Shown one piece after another: positions 23,061-31,964 of a DNA stretch of 42,868 nucleotides (its first letter is position 1; every line of letters begins with the position of its first letter). The stretch is from positions 1 to 42,868 of IMG/VR virus record IMGVR_UViG_3300033146_006006. The stretch is one strand, 5' to 3'. A program made the translations under genes and the position numbers. Below the pieces are notes generated by a model, which searched no databases, was not told where the DNA came from, and was given only the letters and a program-made list of their open reading frames with translations. The stretch is from a virus.

Positions 23061-23522
23061 ATGGCGCGCGACCCTTACAGGAATTATAAATTTGAAGTCG
23101 AGATCGGCGCGTTTATCCGTGCAGGCTTCACCAAGGTTTCTGGCCTCAGCGTCGAAACAGAGGTGATCGACTACCGCGAGGGCGGCGATAACGAGAGCCC
23201 TCGCCGCATCCCTGGACAGACAAGTTTCGGAGAGGTTACTCTCTCGCGCGGCATTAGCGTAGATTCTGACTTCATCTCCTGGTGCAAGAAGATTTTCGAC
23301 TCCACGAATATCCAAGGCGTTCAAGGCCCCAACGACAACTTCCGCGCTACCGTGCTCGTCCACCTTAAAGATAAGAGTGGCGAGCGCGTCCGCACATGGA
23401 AGCTCACCGACGCGTGGCCTTCCTCCTATAAGATCGAAGACCTCGATGCGTCCGCCAGTGACGTGCTCATAGAAGAGATCGTTCTCCAGATTGAAGGCAT
23501 GGACACAGAAGTCCTCGTCTGA
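23061..23522 (+). CDS. Tail tube protein
   Basis: 153 residues, ATG directly after the sheath stop with GGAG upstream. Sequence YKFEVEIGAFIRAGFTKVSG, then VETEVIDYREGGDNESPRRI and GEVTLSRGISVDSDFISWCK, is the standard pattern of the T4 gp19/CIS tube family. Stacked hexamers form the inner tube. Confidence 0.95.
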   Translation: MARDPYRNYKFEVEIGAFIRAGFTKVSGLSVETEVIDYREGGDNESPRRIPGQTSFGEVTLSRGISVDSDFISWCKKIFDSTNIQGVQGPNDNFRATVLVHLKDKSGERVRTWKLTDAWPSSYKIEDLDASASDVLIEEIVLQIEGMDTEVLV

Positions 23523-23562
23523 GAGAATCTTTAAGACACACTATTCGTAAAGGTTTCGCGCT

Positions 23563-24384
23563 TTGACTGAAATCCTCCCCTACGACACTAAACTTGGAAG
23601 CGCGTGGGGTGCTACACCTCGCACTCCCGATCTAGGTTTAGAAATCAAACTTCCCATCGGATTCGTTGGCGAAGATGGAAATCTCTATAAGAACGTCGTT
23701 ATTGATGAGATGACCGGCGTAGATGACGAGATTATCTCCAACCCCCGCTACCGCAAGAACCCCGTCCAAGCGATGACGCATCTTTTTAGGCGCGTCATTC
23801 AAGAGGTTCCTGGGCTCATTCCCCAGAAGAAAAACCGCTTCGGGCTCATCTCCAGCACCCTCATATCAGGGATGCACGTCGCAGACCGCGATTATTTGAT
23901 GATCTGTATGGCGATTGCGTCCTTTGGTGAGACTTACGACCACGATTGGGCTTGCTCTCGTTGTGGTTCTGAACACACCACCGAAGTAGAGCTGCGCCGT
24001 GTAGCTGTTGTGGACCATCCCGAAGGTCAAGACCGGAGAGTGGAGTTTACCCTCCCCCGTCCTGTGCGCGTCTCCGGTAAGGATGTTTCACGCGGAGAAA
24101 TCCGCTTCCCGGTCACTAAAGATCAAGAGATCGCAGCGCAATCAGCAGGCGGTCTGGGCGTCCAAGCTACAAAGATGCTCGCCCTCCTCATCACCGACAT
24201 GGAGGGCGCACGTCCCAGTCTCGAAGAAGTGCGCCGATTTAGTAGCAACGCTCGCCGCGCAATCAGCGCCGCGATTGAACAGAATCTTCCTGGCGTCGAT
24301 TTGTCTGCTACGATCTCTTGTGAGGATTGCGGCGCTACGCAGAAAGAGGCTTTGAATATCTCCGCTTTTTTCGGGAGTTCCTAG
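23563..24384 (+). CDS. Tail assembly chaperone with zinc-binding cysteines
   Basis: 273 residues from TTG at 23563 (AAAGG nine bases before). Lies between tube and tape measure, where chaperones of the lambda G/GT type sit. N-terminal KLPIGFVGEDGNLYKNVVID is typical of contractile-phage tail assembly proteins. Two CxxC pairs (Cys131/Cys134 in CSRCG and Cys253/Cys256 in CEDCG) suggest a bound metal. The end contains a T TTT TTC slippery site that would allow a longer -1 product (separate entry). Confidence 0.8.
   Translation: MTEILPYDTKLGSAWGATPRTPDLGLEIKLPIGFVGEDGNLYKNVVIDEMTGVDDEIISNPRYRKNPVQAMTHLFRRVIQEVPGLIPQKKNRFGLISSTLISGMHVADRDYLMICMAIASFGETYDHDWACSRCGSEHTTEVELRRVAVVDHPEGQDRRVEFTLPRPVRVSGKDVSRGEIRFPVTKDQEIAAQSAGGLGVQATKMLALLITDMEGARPSLEEVRRFSSNARRAISAAIEQNLPGVDLSATISCEDCGATQKEALNISAFFGSS
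24366..24372 (+). promoter_or_regulatory. Probable -1 ribosomal frameshift site
   Basis: T TTT TTC in the correct phase (codons GCT TTT TTC), three codons before the zero-frame stop at 24382. A small stem can form at 24377-24387 and GAGATC (24393-24398) can pair with GATCTC (24408-24413) downstream. Confidence 0.65.
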
Positions 24385-24599
24385 AACCAGTTGAGATCCG
24401 CGAAGCAGATCTCCTCTCCGACGGACTTCGCGAGCTTACCGATGAAACGGTAGGCCAGCGAAAAATCCGTCATGAGGTTTCTTTTATCGCGGAACGCTGG
24501 GGCTGGGGAGCCTCCGAAATTTTAGCCCTACCTGTACGAACCCGCCTCGCCTACTGCTATCGTATCCAAGAACTGTACGCCCAAGATAAAAAGGGCTGA
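24372..24599 (+). CDS. Frameshift extension of the tail assembly chaperone (GT-like)
   Basis: In the -1 frame relative to the chaperone an open region of 75 codons runs from the slippery site to TGA at 24599 with protein-like sequence: REFLEPVEIREADLLSDGLR, then FIAERWGWGASEILALPVRT. There is no good ribosome site for an independent start, so I read it as the tail of a fusion of about 345 residues made by -1 frameshifting. Short WGW-type C-terminal proteins of this kind are common just before tape measure genes. AGGAGGAG for the tape measure follows. Confidence 0.75.
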   Translation, partial: REFLEPVEIREADLLSDGLRELTDETVGQRKIRHEVSFIAERWGWGASEILALPVRTRLAYCYRIQELYAQDKKG

Positions 24600-24619
24600 T
24601 CTCTCCCCGAGGAGGAGTA

Positions 24620-27109
24620 ATGAACAAGCTGATCTTGGGCTTCGAGTCTTTCTTGGATTCCGCTGGTCTTCGTCGAGGGCTCGCTTCTCTCAACGGAGAT
24701 ATAGGCCGTTTAGAGCAGAAGATGAATCGCGCTGGGCAGGGCATGAATGGCACCTTGCGTACTATGGGCCTTCAAGCTCAGGTCGCAGGACGCCAAGCTA
24801 TGCAGTACGGCAGAGTCGCTACTGGTATGGGCGGAGATGTTCTCGGCGTAATCGGCTCTTGGGTTAAAGAAGCGGGTGATTTTGAAGAGGAGATGAACAA
24901 GCTAAGCATCGTCACCCGCGCTGTTGGCGGAGAGCTTAAGCACTTCAAGGATCTCGCGATCCAGAAAGGCATCGAAACCGCGTTCGATCCCCAAGAGGTC
25001 GTCCGCGCTTTTACAGGATTAAAGCAAGCGGGTCTTGATAACCTTGAGGTCATGACCGCCATGCCTGCGGTCCTCGATCTCGTCGCCGCATCCAGCCAGG
25101 AGATAGACCTAGAGCAAGGCGCGCTCGTCGCATCTGTCGCGATGAACAAGTTTGGATTTTCGGCCAAACACGCAGGCTCCTTCATGGATGAGCTTGTGCG
25201 CACTACACAAGTATCTAACCTGCGCTTTAAAGATGCGGAACGCCTGATGCGCTCTATGGGAGGTGTCGCCGCCACGCTCTCCGGCACCCCCAGAACCTCG
25301 TTTCTCGCGCTTGCGGGCGCGGGTCGCAACATGGGCCTCACCGCGCGCCTCACAGGTAAAGCCATACAAGCCCTCGGGCGATCTCTCGATAACATCCAAG
25401 GGCAGGTCGGAAGAGGACGCGGCTTTAAACTCGATGCCATGAAGAAATTAGGCATCACTATCGAGGATCTTAAGGATAAATCAGGAGCATGGCTTGATCT
25501 GATAGATATAATTCGCGTTGTTAATACTAAAGCTGGACAGTCCGGTCTCAAAGAAGCTGAAAGAAATGCGGCGATTACCGCCATGTTTGCGCAGAACGCT
25601 AAAAACCTCATAGTTGGTGCGCTCAAATTAAAGAGTATAGATCCCGCTGGTACAGGACAGCAGCATTCTGGCGTTAATGCTCTATTGCAAATGCGGGCGG
25701 CGCTAACCGACACCAAGGATATTACAGGTCTTGCAGAGGTTTCAGCTAAGAAATTCCTGAGCACTTGGAATGGTATAAACAAGCTATTCCAAGGATCTGT
25801 AAAGACCTTTAAGCAAGTGTTGGGTGACACTTTGCTCCCATTATTGAAGCAATCCCTACAAAGTGCGCTCTCTTTTGTTAATGGTATTCTTCAATGGATC
25901 GCGTCTTCTAAAACAGCCCGAATAGTAATAATAGGGTTAAGTGCCGCCCTCGGTGTTCTCCTCGTTGCTTCAGGTAGTCTCTTGATTGTGTTTGGTGGTC
26001 TTATAACCGCTGGTGCGGGATTGGCCTCTGTGTGGGCTACGGTTGCTCTTGCTACAACAGTGCTTCCGTTTTTATTCAGCGCCGCTACTGCGGCTGCGGG
26101 TGTTTTGCTTGCAACATTGTGGGAGTTTGCCCTTGTAGGTGCGGCTATTTACGCCGCGTTTAAGATACTAGCTTTTGCCTGGGAAAAAGATTTTGGAGGA
26201 ATACGTACCTATATAACGAACATTTTTAACGCTATTTCCGCAGGGTGGCGCGTCCTCGTAGGTTCGCTCACCGGAGAGCCCATCGCGCTCGAGGACTTAA
26301 TTACGCTTAAAGGCGGTACGCTACTTACAATTATTCGCGTGGTAGGCAAGTTATGGTTCAGGCTAAAAGCCTTAGCCAAGGGTGTTGCTATGGAGTTTCA
26401 ACCTGCATGGGATCTATTCGTGAGAGCAATGGGCGTCGCGAGCGATGCGGTTGCTTCCGTTATAGATATTTTCACGCAGTTGTTAGGCTTCGACCTAAAC
26501 GCGAACCCTCCTTTAGGCGGGGCTGTTTGGTGGCGTGACGTTGGGCGCGCAATAGGCATGATTGCAGGTTTTATTTTTAATGTTTTTTCCGTATTTATAG
26601 TTTTCGTTTCTAAGGTGACAACTATTCTTGCGGCACTTGTAAAAGGTGTTATTGTTCTTTGGAAAAGTCTTATTGATGTTGGCGCTACTCTTATAAACAT
26701 CGGTGACGGTTGGGTAGACGGTATTCTTGCCGGACTAAAACGCGGCTGGCATAGAGTTACAAATTGGTTTGATGATAGTGTTCGCAGTTTAAATCCTTTC
26801 TCCTCTGCCCCTACAGCACCAAAAAGCAGTGATAATTTTAACGTCCTCGAAGGCGACGCTTTTATTGGTGGCTCTCGCGGGGGCTCTCGTTCAGCGCCGC
26901 CCCGACGCCCGCTCCCCTCTTCTATAGGTTCTGGTTTAGTTTCTTCTAGGAGTGTAAGCGGCGTAGCGTCTTCTTCTATAAACGTAGTAGTACAAGGCAT
27001 GGACTTTCACGGAAATCGTCTAAATGGAGATGAGGCCAAGATATTTGCAGAAGATTTTGCTGGTACACTCGCGCGGGAAATCCGCGCACAGAAGGCTACT
27101 GCTTTTTAG
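24620..27109 (+). CDS. Tape measure protein (TP901-like)
   Basis: 829 residues; sets tail length and guides DNA entry. AGGAGGAG precedes the ATG. N-terminal coiled region, then the TP901 core pattern: WVKEAGDFEEEMNKLSIVTR, FDPQEVVRAFTGLKQAGLDN, ALVASVAMNKFGFSAKHAGS, LMRSMGGVAATLSGTPRTSF. Several hydrophobic segments follow (about residues 433-510, VIIGLSAALGVLLVASGSLL and similar, and around 650-680). The C-terminus is Ser/Pro-rich then polar. The second half is markedly more A/T-rich at third codon positions than the first. Confidence 0.95.
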   Translation: MNKLILGFESFLDSAGLRRGLASLNGDIGRLEQKMNRAGQGMNGTLRTMGLQAQVAGRQAMQYGRVATGMGGDVLGVIGSWVKEAGDFEEEMNKLSIVTRAVGGELKHFKDLAIQKGIETAFDPQEVVRAFTGLKQAGLDNLEVMTAMPAVLDLVAASSQEIDLEQGALVASVAMNKFGFSAKHAGSFMDELVRTTQVSNLRFKDAERLMRSMGGVAATLSGTPRTSFLALAGAGRNMGLTARLTGKAIQALGRSLDNIQGQVGRGRGFKLDAMKKLGITIEDLKDKSGAWLDLIDIIRVVNTKAGQSGLKEAERNAAITAMFAQNAKNLIVGALKLKSIDPAGTGQQHSGVNALLQMRAALTDTKDITGLAEVSAKKFLSTWNGINKLFQGSVKTFKQVLGDTLLPLLKQSLQSALSFVNGILQWIASSKTARIVIIGLSAALGVLLVASGSLLIVFGGLITAGAGLASVWATVALATTVLPFLFSAATAAAGVLLATLWEFALVGAAIYAAFKILAFAWEKDFGGIRTYITNIFNAISAGWRVLVGSLTGEPIALEDLITLKGGTLLTIIRVVGKLWFRLKALAKGVAMEFQPAWDLFVRAMGVASDAVASVIDIFTQLLGFDLNANPPLGGAVWWRDVGRAIGMIAGFIFNVFSVFIVFVSKVTTILAALVKGVIVLWKSLIDVGATLINIGDGWVDGILAGLKRGWHRVTNWFDDSVRSLNPFSSAPTAPKSSDNFNVLEGDAFIGGSRGGSRSAPPRRPLPSSIGSGLVSSRSVSGVASSSINVVVQGMDFHGNRLNGDEAKIFAEDFAGTLAREIRAQKATAF

Positions 27110-27124
27110 AAATTGGAGATTGTG

Positions 27125-27622
27125 ATGGCGATTGTTGAGAAAGGAGTTCTCTCTAAAATAGAGGATTACTCCATCACCCGCTCTCTGGTTTTGGGTATTA
27201 ACCCCACATCTATACGAAGGCAACGCACGACCAGCTTCGATTTCCACCGCCGTCCAGGGGGTCTTCTTGGGCTCCCGGTTTTTAACGCACTAGGGGATTG
27301 GGTTGTAAGTATGGATCTCCTTCTCTACACGCGAGAGGGCCTTCATGGGCTTATGATCCAACAACAAGCCTTCCTCGAAACGCTCCTCCTCCCCTCAGAG
27401 GTGGGTGGTTCGCCCCCAGAGATGGTCATAGGATTCGGGTCGCAACGCTTTTGGGTTGGTGTGCTCACCAGTCTTCAGATCATAGATGAAGAGTTTTCTA
27501 AAGACCTCACGCCTATCCGCTCCCGCGCCAGCATCTCTATGGTAGAAACAACCCTCGGCACCGTTGAAGACGCCGCGTGGCTCCGTGATAAGCACACCTT
27601 AGAAGGCGGTGTATTCGGATGA
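27125..27622 (+). CDS. CIS-tube-like baseplate protein
   Basis: ATG at 27125 has GGAG six bases upstream, better than an earlier start at 27113. 165 residues. The order INPTSIRRQRTTSFDF, GDWVVSMDLLLYTREG, PPEMVIGFGSQRFWVGVLTS and TPIRSRASISMVETTLG fits the contractile injection system tube-adjacent (Afp7/Pvc7-like N-terminal) family, which links tube and baseplate hub. The next gene supplies the LysM-like part that is often fused in those systems. Confidence 0.75.
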   Translation: MAIVEKGVLSKIEDYSITRSLVLGINPTSIRRQRTTSFDFHRRPGGLLGLPVFNALGDWVVSMDLLLYTREGLHGLMIQQQAFLETLLLPSEVGGSPPEMVIGFGSQRFWVGVLTSLQIIDEEFSKDLTPIRSRASISMVETTLGTVEDAAWLRDKHTLEGGVFG

Positions 27623-27933
27623 GCATCCATAAAAGCAGCCGTTATCTCGGAAAAGAAATTCTCTCTGTAGAAACGAGCGACGGAAACCGCGCCCAAGATT
27701 ATGAGAGAATTGACACCACCGCCGCTAAAGAGGACCGCGCCCAATCAAAGGTAACGCGCCTCCCCCCAGGTCTTCGCTACACCGACGTTGCTCGGAAGCT
27801 CTTAGGTAATCCCCGCCTTTGGTTTAAGATCGCGGAGTATAATCCTGAGACTTTCTATATCTTGGACGCGCAAGGCGGAGATTTTCTCGTAGTTCCTCCT
27901 AACAGAGCTGCTTCTGGGCGCGGTGTTCGATGA
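27619..27933 (+). CDS. LysM/gp53-like baseplate protein
   Basis: 104 residues, ATGA overlap upstream and downstream. The core LPPGLRYTDVARKLLGNPRL, then WFKIAEYNPETFYILDAQGG and FLVVPP, is a LysM-like fold as in T4 gp53 and tail protein X. It probably joins hub and wedge rather than binding peptidoglycan. Confidence 0.8.
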   Translation: MSIHKSSRYLGKEILSVETSDGNRAQDYERIDTTAAKEDRAQSKVTRLPPGLRYTDVARKLLGNPRLWFKIAEYNPETFYILDAQGGDFLVVPPNRAASGRGVR

Positions 27934-29327
27934 GATCCGCCGCTTACGAGATATTTGTTGATGGTGTTCCTCTCTCGAATGCTCTTGCTGCCAGCGTCGA
28001 TAAAATTGAGATCACACATGAAGAGGAAGAAGCGCAGATTTGCGTTCTTTCTTTTAAAATCCGCGCGAGCGATGTTGCTCTTATAGATTCGTGGTTTTTT
28101 GGCGATGGCTTGCCTTGGGTTATTCTTTTAGGTTTAGACGTTGCTTTACCTTTTGGTCCTTTTGAGATCGACGATCAAGATTCTCGTTATGGTAACGGCG
28201 CGTTAAACTACACGCTAACACTTAAAGACAGCAGCATACGCATGGGGCGCGCTCAGAAGTATCGTAAGTTCTCTAGCGGCATGTCTCTAGGCGCGGTCGT
28301 TACCGAGATTGCATCCGAGTACGACCTGATAACCGAAATAGACGCAGCTAGTTTTCAATTGTTTGATGAGAATCGACCCTTAATACAGAGCGGAGAGACA
28401 GACGCTAAACTGCTTTCGCGCTTGGCGCGTGAATATGGCTTCACACTATCATTCACTCATGGTGTTTTATCTTTTAAACAGAATCGCTTAAAAGAAGTAT
28501 TCGATAGGATACGCGTGCTCGAATACTTCACAGGCAAACGCTCTTTAGTGTCTTTCGAGGTTTCTCAAAACACGGAAACTACTCGTAGAGGCTCTCCTGT
28601 TATCATTGGCGGGCTTGATATAGAGAAGGGCGAGCAGTTCGGTCTAAAAGCCCCTACTACAGGAGAAACTACAAACGATCCTGCGCATCCCGCTGGAGAA
28701 GCGACCAAAGACACACTTAAAGGACATAGTAAAGAAGACAAGGATGCTGGACCTGTTAAAGGAAGCGAGGTCGCCAAAGGTGTTCGAGATACGCGCGTAT
28801 TTGATGCTAATACGGGTTATTATGTTCTAAAGAAGACCCCTCCTAAGACCCCAAACCTCCCTCCCGTAACAGAGAAAGCTAAAGATAAAACCACAGTCAC
28901 TCCGCAGACAAAAGAGCACGCGCCCAAAGTAGCTGCTGCGCGCCGCGCAGGTAAAAGGTCTGATGTGATCACCGCATCCGCCCGCCTCACACTTCCAGAC
29001 ACCACTATTCAAGTTGGCGATCCTGTAGAAATCGTCGGCCATATTGCGCTACGCCATCGAGGGCGGTGGCGCATCACTCAGTTCTCGCATAGCCTCTCCG
29101 CGTCGGGCTTCTCCACGTCTCTCTCCCTCGGAAAGAAGGGCCTTGGAGATTCCCCTTCTACAGGCGTTTCTCCTGGTAAAAATAGTGTGTCGGATAAAGA
29201 AAAAACCGAGCCTAAAGCTGATACGGGCGCACGTCCTGTCGAGGATAAAGCTGCTCCTTCTGATTACTACTTTGACGCGTCCACTGGTTATTGGGTTTTG
29301 CGCACCAACAAGGACTCTAAAAAATGA
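27930..29327 (+). CDS. Baseplate hub protein (gpD/gp27-like)
   Basis: 465 residues. N-terminal half is the gpD/VgrG-hub pattern (EITHEEEEAQICVLSFKIRA, then SGMSLGAVVTEIASEYDL, SGETDAKLLSRLAREYGFTL). A Lys/Thr/Pro-rich linker occupies about 240-340, followed by a closing beta domain (DTTIQVGDPVEIVGHIALRH). A short motif occurs twice: VFDANTGYYVLKK near residue 289 and YFDASTGYWVLRT at the C-terminus. ATGA overlaps on both sides. Confidence 0.85.
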   Translation: MRSAAYEIFVDGVPLSNALAASVDKIEITHEEEEAQICVLSFKIRASDVALIDSWFFGDGLPWVILLGLDVALPFGPFEIDDQDSRYGNGALNYTLTLKDSSIRMGRAQKYRKFSSGMSLGAVVTEIASEYDLITEIDAASFQLFDENRPLIQSGETDAKLLSRLAREYGFTLSFTHGVLSFKQNRLKEVFDRIRVLEYFTGKRSLVSFEVSQNTETTRRGSPVIIGGLDIEKGEQFGLKAPTTGETTNDPAHPAGEATKDTLKGHSKEDKDAGPVKGSEVAKGVRDTRVFDANTGYYVLKKTPPKTPNLPPVTEKAKDKTTVTPQTKEHAPKVAAARRAGKRSDVITASARLTLPDTTIQVGDPVEIVGHIALRHRGRWRITQFSHSLSASGFSTSLSLGKKGLGDSPSTGVSPGKNSVSDKEKTEPKADTGARPVEDKAAPSDYYFDASTGYWVLRTNKDSKK

Positions 29328-30670
29328 AGAAGCTCGCCAGAGCCTTGGGCGCGCACCTGGGGGAGTTCTCCGCTCGCTATGAAGGCAAATACTATGGACG
29401 CCATAGAGCCCTCGTCACGGACGTGCAGGATCCTAAGCATCTCGGACGCATCCGCATAAAGATCCCCTCGATCATGGGCGCTGTTGAGACTGGGTGGTGC
29501 TGGCCTACCTCGGGCGGCAGCAATAATTCGGGCGCACCTTCGGGCTTCTTCATGCTCCCCTCCCCAGGTGACATGGTATGGGCCGAGTTTGAACAAGGTG
29601 ATTCACGAAATCCGCCTCTATGGTCTTCTGGTCCATGGTCTTCTAAGGCTATCCCCGACCATTCTCGCGCGCTCCCCGACCTCTCCGATCAAGGCATCAA
29701 GGGCATCGGCACCACGATCCCCGCGTCTAGTTTCGATCCTGAGGGCTACGGCAAGGTTTACGGCTGGCAGATGCCTTCTGGCTCTAGGGTCGAATTTGAC
29801 GAGAGCGACGGCCAATCTCGCCTCTTCATCCATCACCACAGCGGTTCTCATATAGAGATCCTCTCAGACGGCACATTCAACCTCGGCTCCGCTGCGGGTA
29901 TGCGCGTTCAAGTCTCGGGGGGTTCTCTTCGCGAGTACGTTGCCCAAAGCGCCGAAAAGGAAATCGAGGGACTCTATACGCGCGTTGTTAAGGGCTCCGT
30001 TATTGATCAGAGCCACGGCGACCGCGCAACGCTCACCGAGGGCTCCGTAACTGAAACAGCCTCCAGTAAGAACACCCGAATCCAGGGCGATCACGAAAGT
30101 ACTCTCGTCGGCTCCTCTCTCACGTCTGTTGGCGGAAATCACAGGGTCACGGTCGGCGGGCAATCTGTCGTCTACTGCCAAAACGACATCCAGCTCCAGG
30201 CAGGCGGGCTCGGCTCCCTGGTCGGCCAGAACTCTGCGGCCAATGGCGGCGTCCCCACCCAGACCGCCGCAGAGCTTATCGGCTATAACGGCCATACGCA
30301 TGTCACATCGCGCGATGCGACGGGTATTGCGGGTAGAGCTGACCTTGACCTTGACGGCACTCTTTTAAGCGGCGTACTCGCCGTTTATGCGTCCGAGATA
30401 GAGCAAGCTGGTTTACACCTATCCGCTCCCGGCCTCGTGGTCCTCAATGCGCTCGGCACCGTGCAGCTCGGCGGTAATACCGCGATCTCTCCCGTGTGGA
30501 AGGGGATCGAGGCATCTACCCTGTGGTCTTCTCTCTTGGTCTGGTTAGATACGCACATTCACCCGGCCCCAGGCGGCGCTACCTCACCTGTGCTTCCCGT
30601 TGCAGCATCCACCCTCGCGCTTGGTTCTTTGGTATCATCTTGCCCTAGCACCAAGGTCTTTACGGAATAA
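29324..30670 (+). CDS. Baseplate spike protein (gpV/gp5-like)
   Basis: 448 residues forming the trimeric puncturing tip. N-terminal OB-fold region: GRHRALVTDVQDPKHLGRIR and GFFMLPSPGDMVWAEFEQGD. Then repeated short beta-helix strands (VIDQSHGDRATLTEGSVTET, STLVGSSLTSVGGNHRVTVG). The C-terminus has HTH and HIHPAPGG motifs; His-x-His near the tip can hold iron in P2-like spikes. No lysozyme domain is visible, unlike T4 gp5. Confidence 0.9.
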   Translation: MKKLARALGAHLGEFSARYEGKYYGRHRALVTDVQDPKHLGRIRIKIPSIMGAVETGWCWPTSGGSNNSGAPSGFFMLPSPGDMVWAEFEQGDSRNPPLWSSGPWSSKAIPDHSRALPDLSDQGIKGIGTTIPASSFDPEGYGKVYGWQMPSGSRVEFDESDGQSRLFIHHHSGSHIEILSDGTFNLGSAAGMRVQVSGGSLREYVAQSAEKEIEGLYTRVVKGSVIDQSHGDRATLTEGSVTETASSKNTRIQGDHESTLVGSSLTSVGGNHRVTVGGQSVVYCQNDIQLQAGGLGSLVGQNSAANGGVPTQTAAELIGYNGHTHVTSRDATGIAGRADLDLDGTLLSGVLAVYASEIEQAGLHLSAPGLVVLNALGTVQLGGNTAISPVWKGIEASTLWSSLLVWLDTHIHPAPGGATSPVLPVAASTLALGSLVSSCPSTKVFTE

Positions 30671-30672
30671 TT

Positions 30673-31011
30673 ATGAGCACACCGCTGGAAATCCTAAGCA
30701 GCATACCCGCGCAATTGAATAACGGGGCTAACGATTTGAAGGAGGTGATGCTCGCACTTCAAATACCTTCTAATGCAGACCTTGCTGTTAAGTACGGAGG
30801 TGAGATTAAGATTGCGGTTGATGCTGTTATTTCTGTTTCGTCCGCTATACAAACGCAACCAAAGCACGGAGCACCCTTCCAGCATATAACTTTACTGATG
30901 CAGGCCACTAAACAGGTAGGTGTGTTAAAACTCGCCGTTGAAAAGGTGCGCGCGGAGATACAAGCACGCGATCTTCTTGTACGTCTGCGCACCAAGGCGG
31001 CTACACAATGA
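30673..31011 (+). CDS. Baseplate-region protein of unknown function, 112 aa
   Basis: Two bases after the spike stop, with ATGA overlap to the next gene. Mostly helical (LKEVMLALQI, GEIKIAVDAVISVSSAIQTQ, GVLKLAVEKVRAEIQARDLL). No cysteine or membrane segment. More A/T-rich at third positions than the spike gene. Location suggests a baseplate or assembly role. Confidence 0.7.
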   Translation: MSTPLEILSSIPAQLNNGANDLKEVMLALQIPSNADLAVKYGGEIKIAVDAVISVSSAIQTQPKHGAPFQHITLLMQATKQVGVLKLAVEKVRAEIQARDLLVRLRTKAATQ

Positions 31012-31964
31012 GTACAATGGATTGGTATCCTTTTAATGCTGCTAATTTTCAAATACCTGGGTACGATTCTGTAAAATCTTTGGTGCCGGATTCTATCTCT
31101 ATTACTATTGCTAATATCGAAGCTATACAAGCCGCTTACGAGATATTGAGGCTGTTCACCCTGGGCAAGATAGATCCTTTAAAAGAAGCTCTTAAGATAA
31201 TAAGGGCCGAAGCAAACTCTTTGACAGAGCTTCTGACAGAAACAGGTGCGTTTGCTACTTTTCATGCCCCCGTTACACCTAGCGCGCAGCTTAATCCCAA
31301 CCAGATGATGGCAGCTCTTTCTGAATCTCTTGTGGATAAAGGAGATCCTAATCGCCCGGATTTCCAATTCCCCCAGGAACACGTAGGCTTCCTTTTTCTC
31401 ATGGAAGGTCCTAATTATGGTGCTGTTATGCGCGACTTTTCTAGATTTATGGAAGCTTTTTTGCGGCCTTTTAAAAGTCGTGTGCGCTATAAAACTAAAG
31501 AGGAGCTACAAGCGGAATTTGGCAATAATACCGCAAGAGGTAGAGGCAAGGCTCCTGATTGGGAAAGTACGAATATCGGTAAGCTGTTTCCAATCATGTT
31601 TGAAGTCAAAAATGTTATGTTATATATCCTCGGTATTCTACAGTACGCGGAAGATACGATAACTCTTATAAATGCGTTCATCGCGTATCTAGATGAAAAG
31701 AAATCTGCCCTTAATCACCTCGCGCAGCTATTAAACGATGTTGACGAAGGTATAGCGTTGCTTGGTTCCTTACCTCCTGCGCACGTACTTTTTATAGAGG
31801 GTGTTTATACAACGCACCAGTTAGCGGAGGACTTATTCGGCATTGGTGTTCCTGCGGAAATAAACCATAAGTATTTGGCTTCTGCATCTTTCTTCATGCT
31901 CATAGCGGGAGGAATACCTCCGCTAACATTAGAGATGCTTAAATCCCTATTCGGAGTTCCCTGA
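31008..31964 (+). CDS. Baseplate-region protein of unknown function, 318 aa
   Basis: Overlaps both neighbours (ATGA, TGATG). Long helices dominate (TIANIEAIQAAYEILRLFTL, MLYILGILQYAEDTITLINA) and a hydrophobic C-terminal stretch (FFMLIAGGIPPLTLEMLKSL). Not recognised. It shares the A/T-rich codon style of the preceding gene; the two may have moved together (inference). Confidence 0.7.
   Translation: MSTMDWYPFNAANFQIPGYDSVKSLVPDSISITIANIEAIQAAYEILRLFTLGKIDPLKEALKIIRAEANSLTELLTETGAFATFHAPVTPSAQLNPNQMMAALSESLVDKGDPNRPDFQFPQEHVGFLFLMEGPNYGAVMRDFSRFMEAFLRPFKSRVRYKTKEELQAEFGNNTARGRGKAPDWESTNIGKLFPIMFEVKNVMLYILGILQYAEDTITLINAFIAYLDEKKSALNHLAQLLNDVDEGIALLGSLPPAHVLFIEGVYTTHQLAEDLFGIGVPAEINHKYLASASFFMLIAGGIPPLTLEMLKSLFGVP

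Noticed and set aside
24327-24599. Independent 90-codon gene after the chaperone
   Set aside because: No ribosome site; it overlaps the chaperone end in the -1 frame and is better explained by the slippery site.
24778-25830. 350-codon minus-strand frame in the tape measure gene
   Set aside because: Ser/Arg/Pro-rich composition typical of antisense translation.
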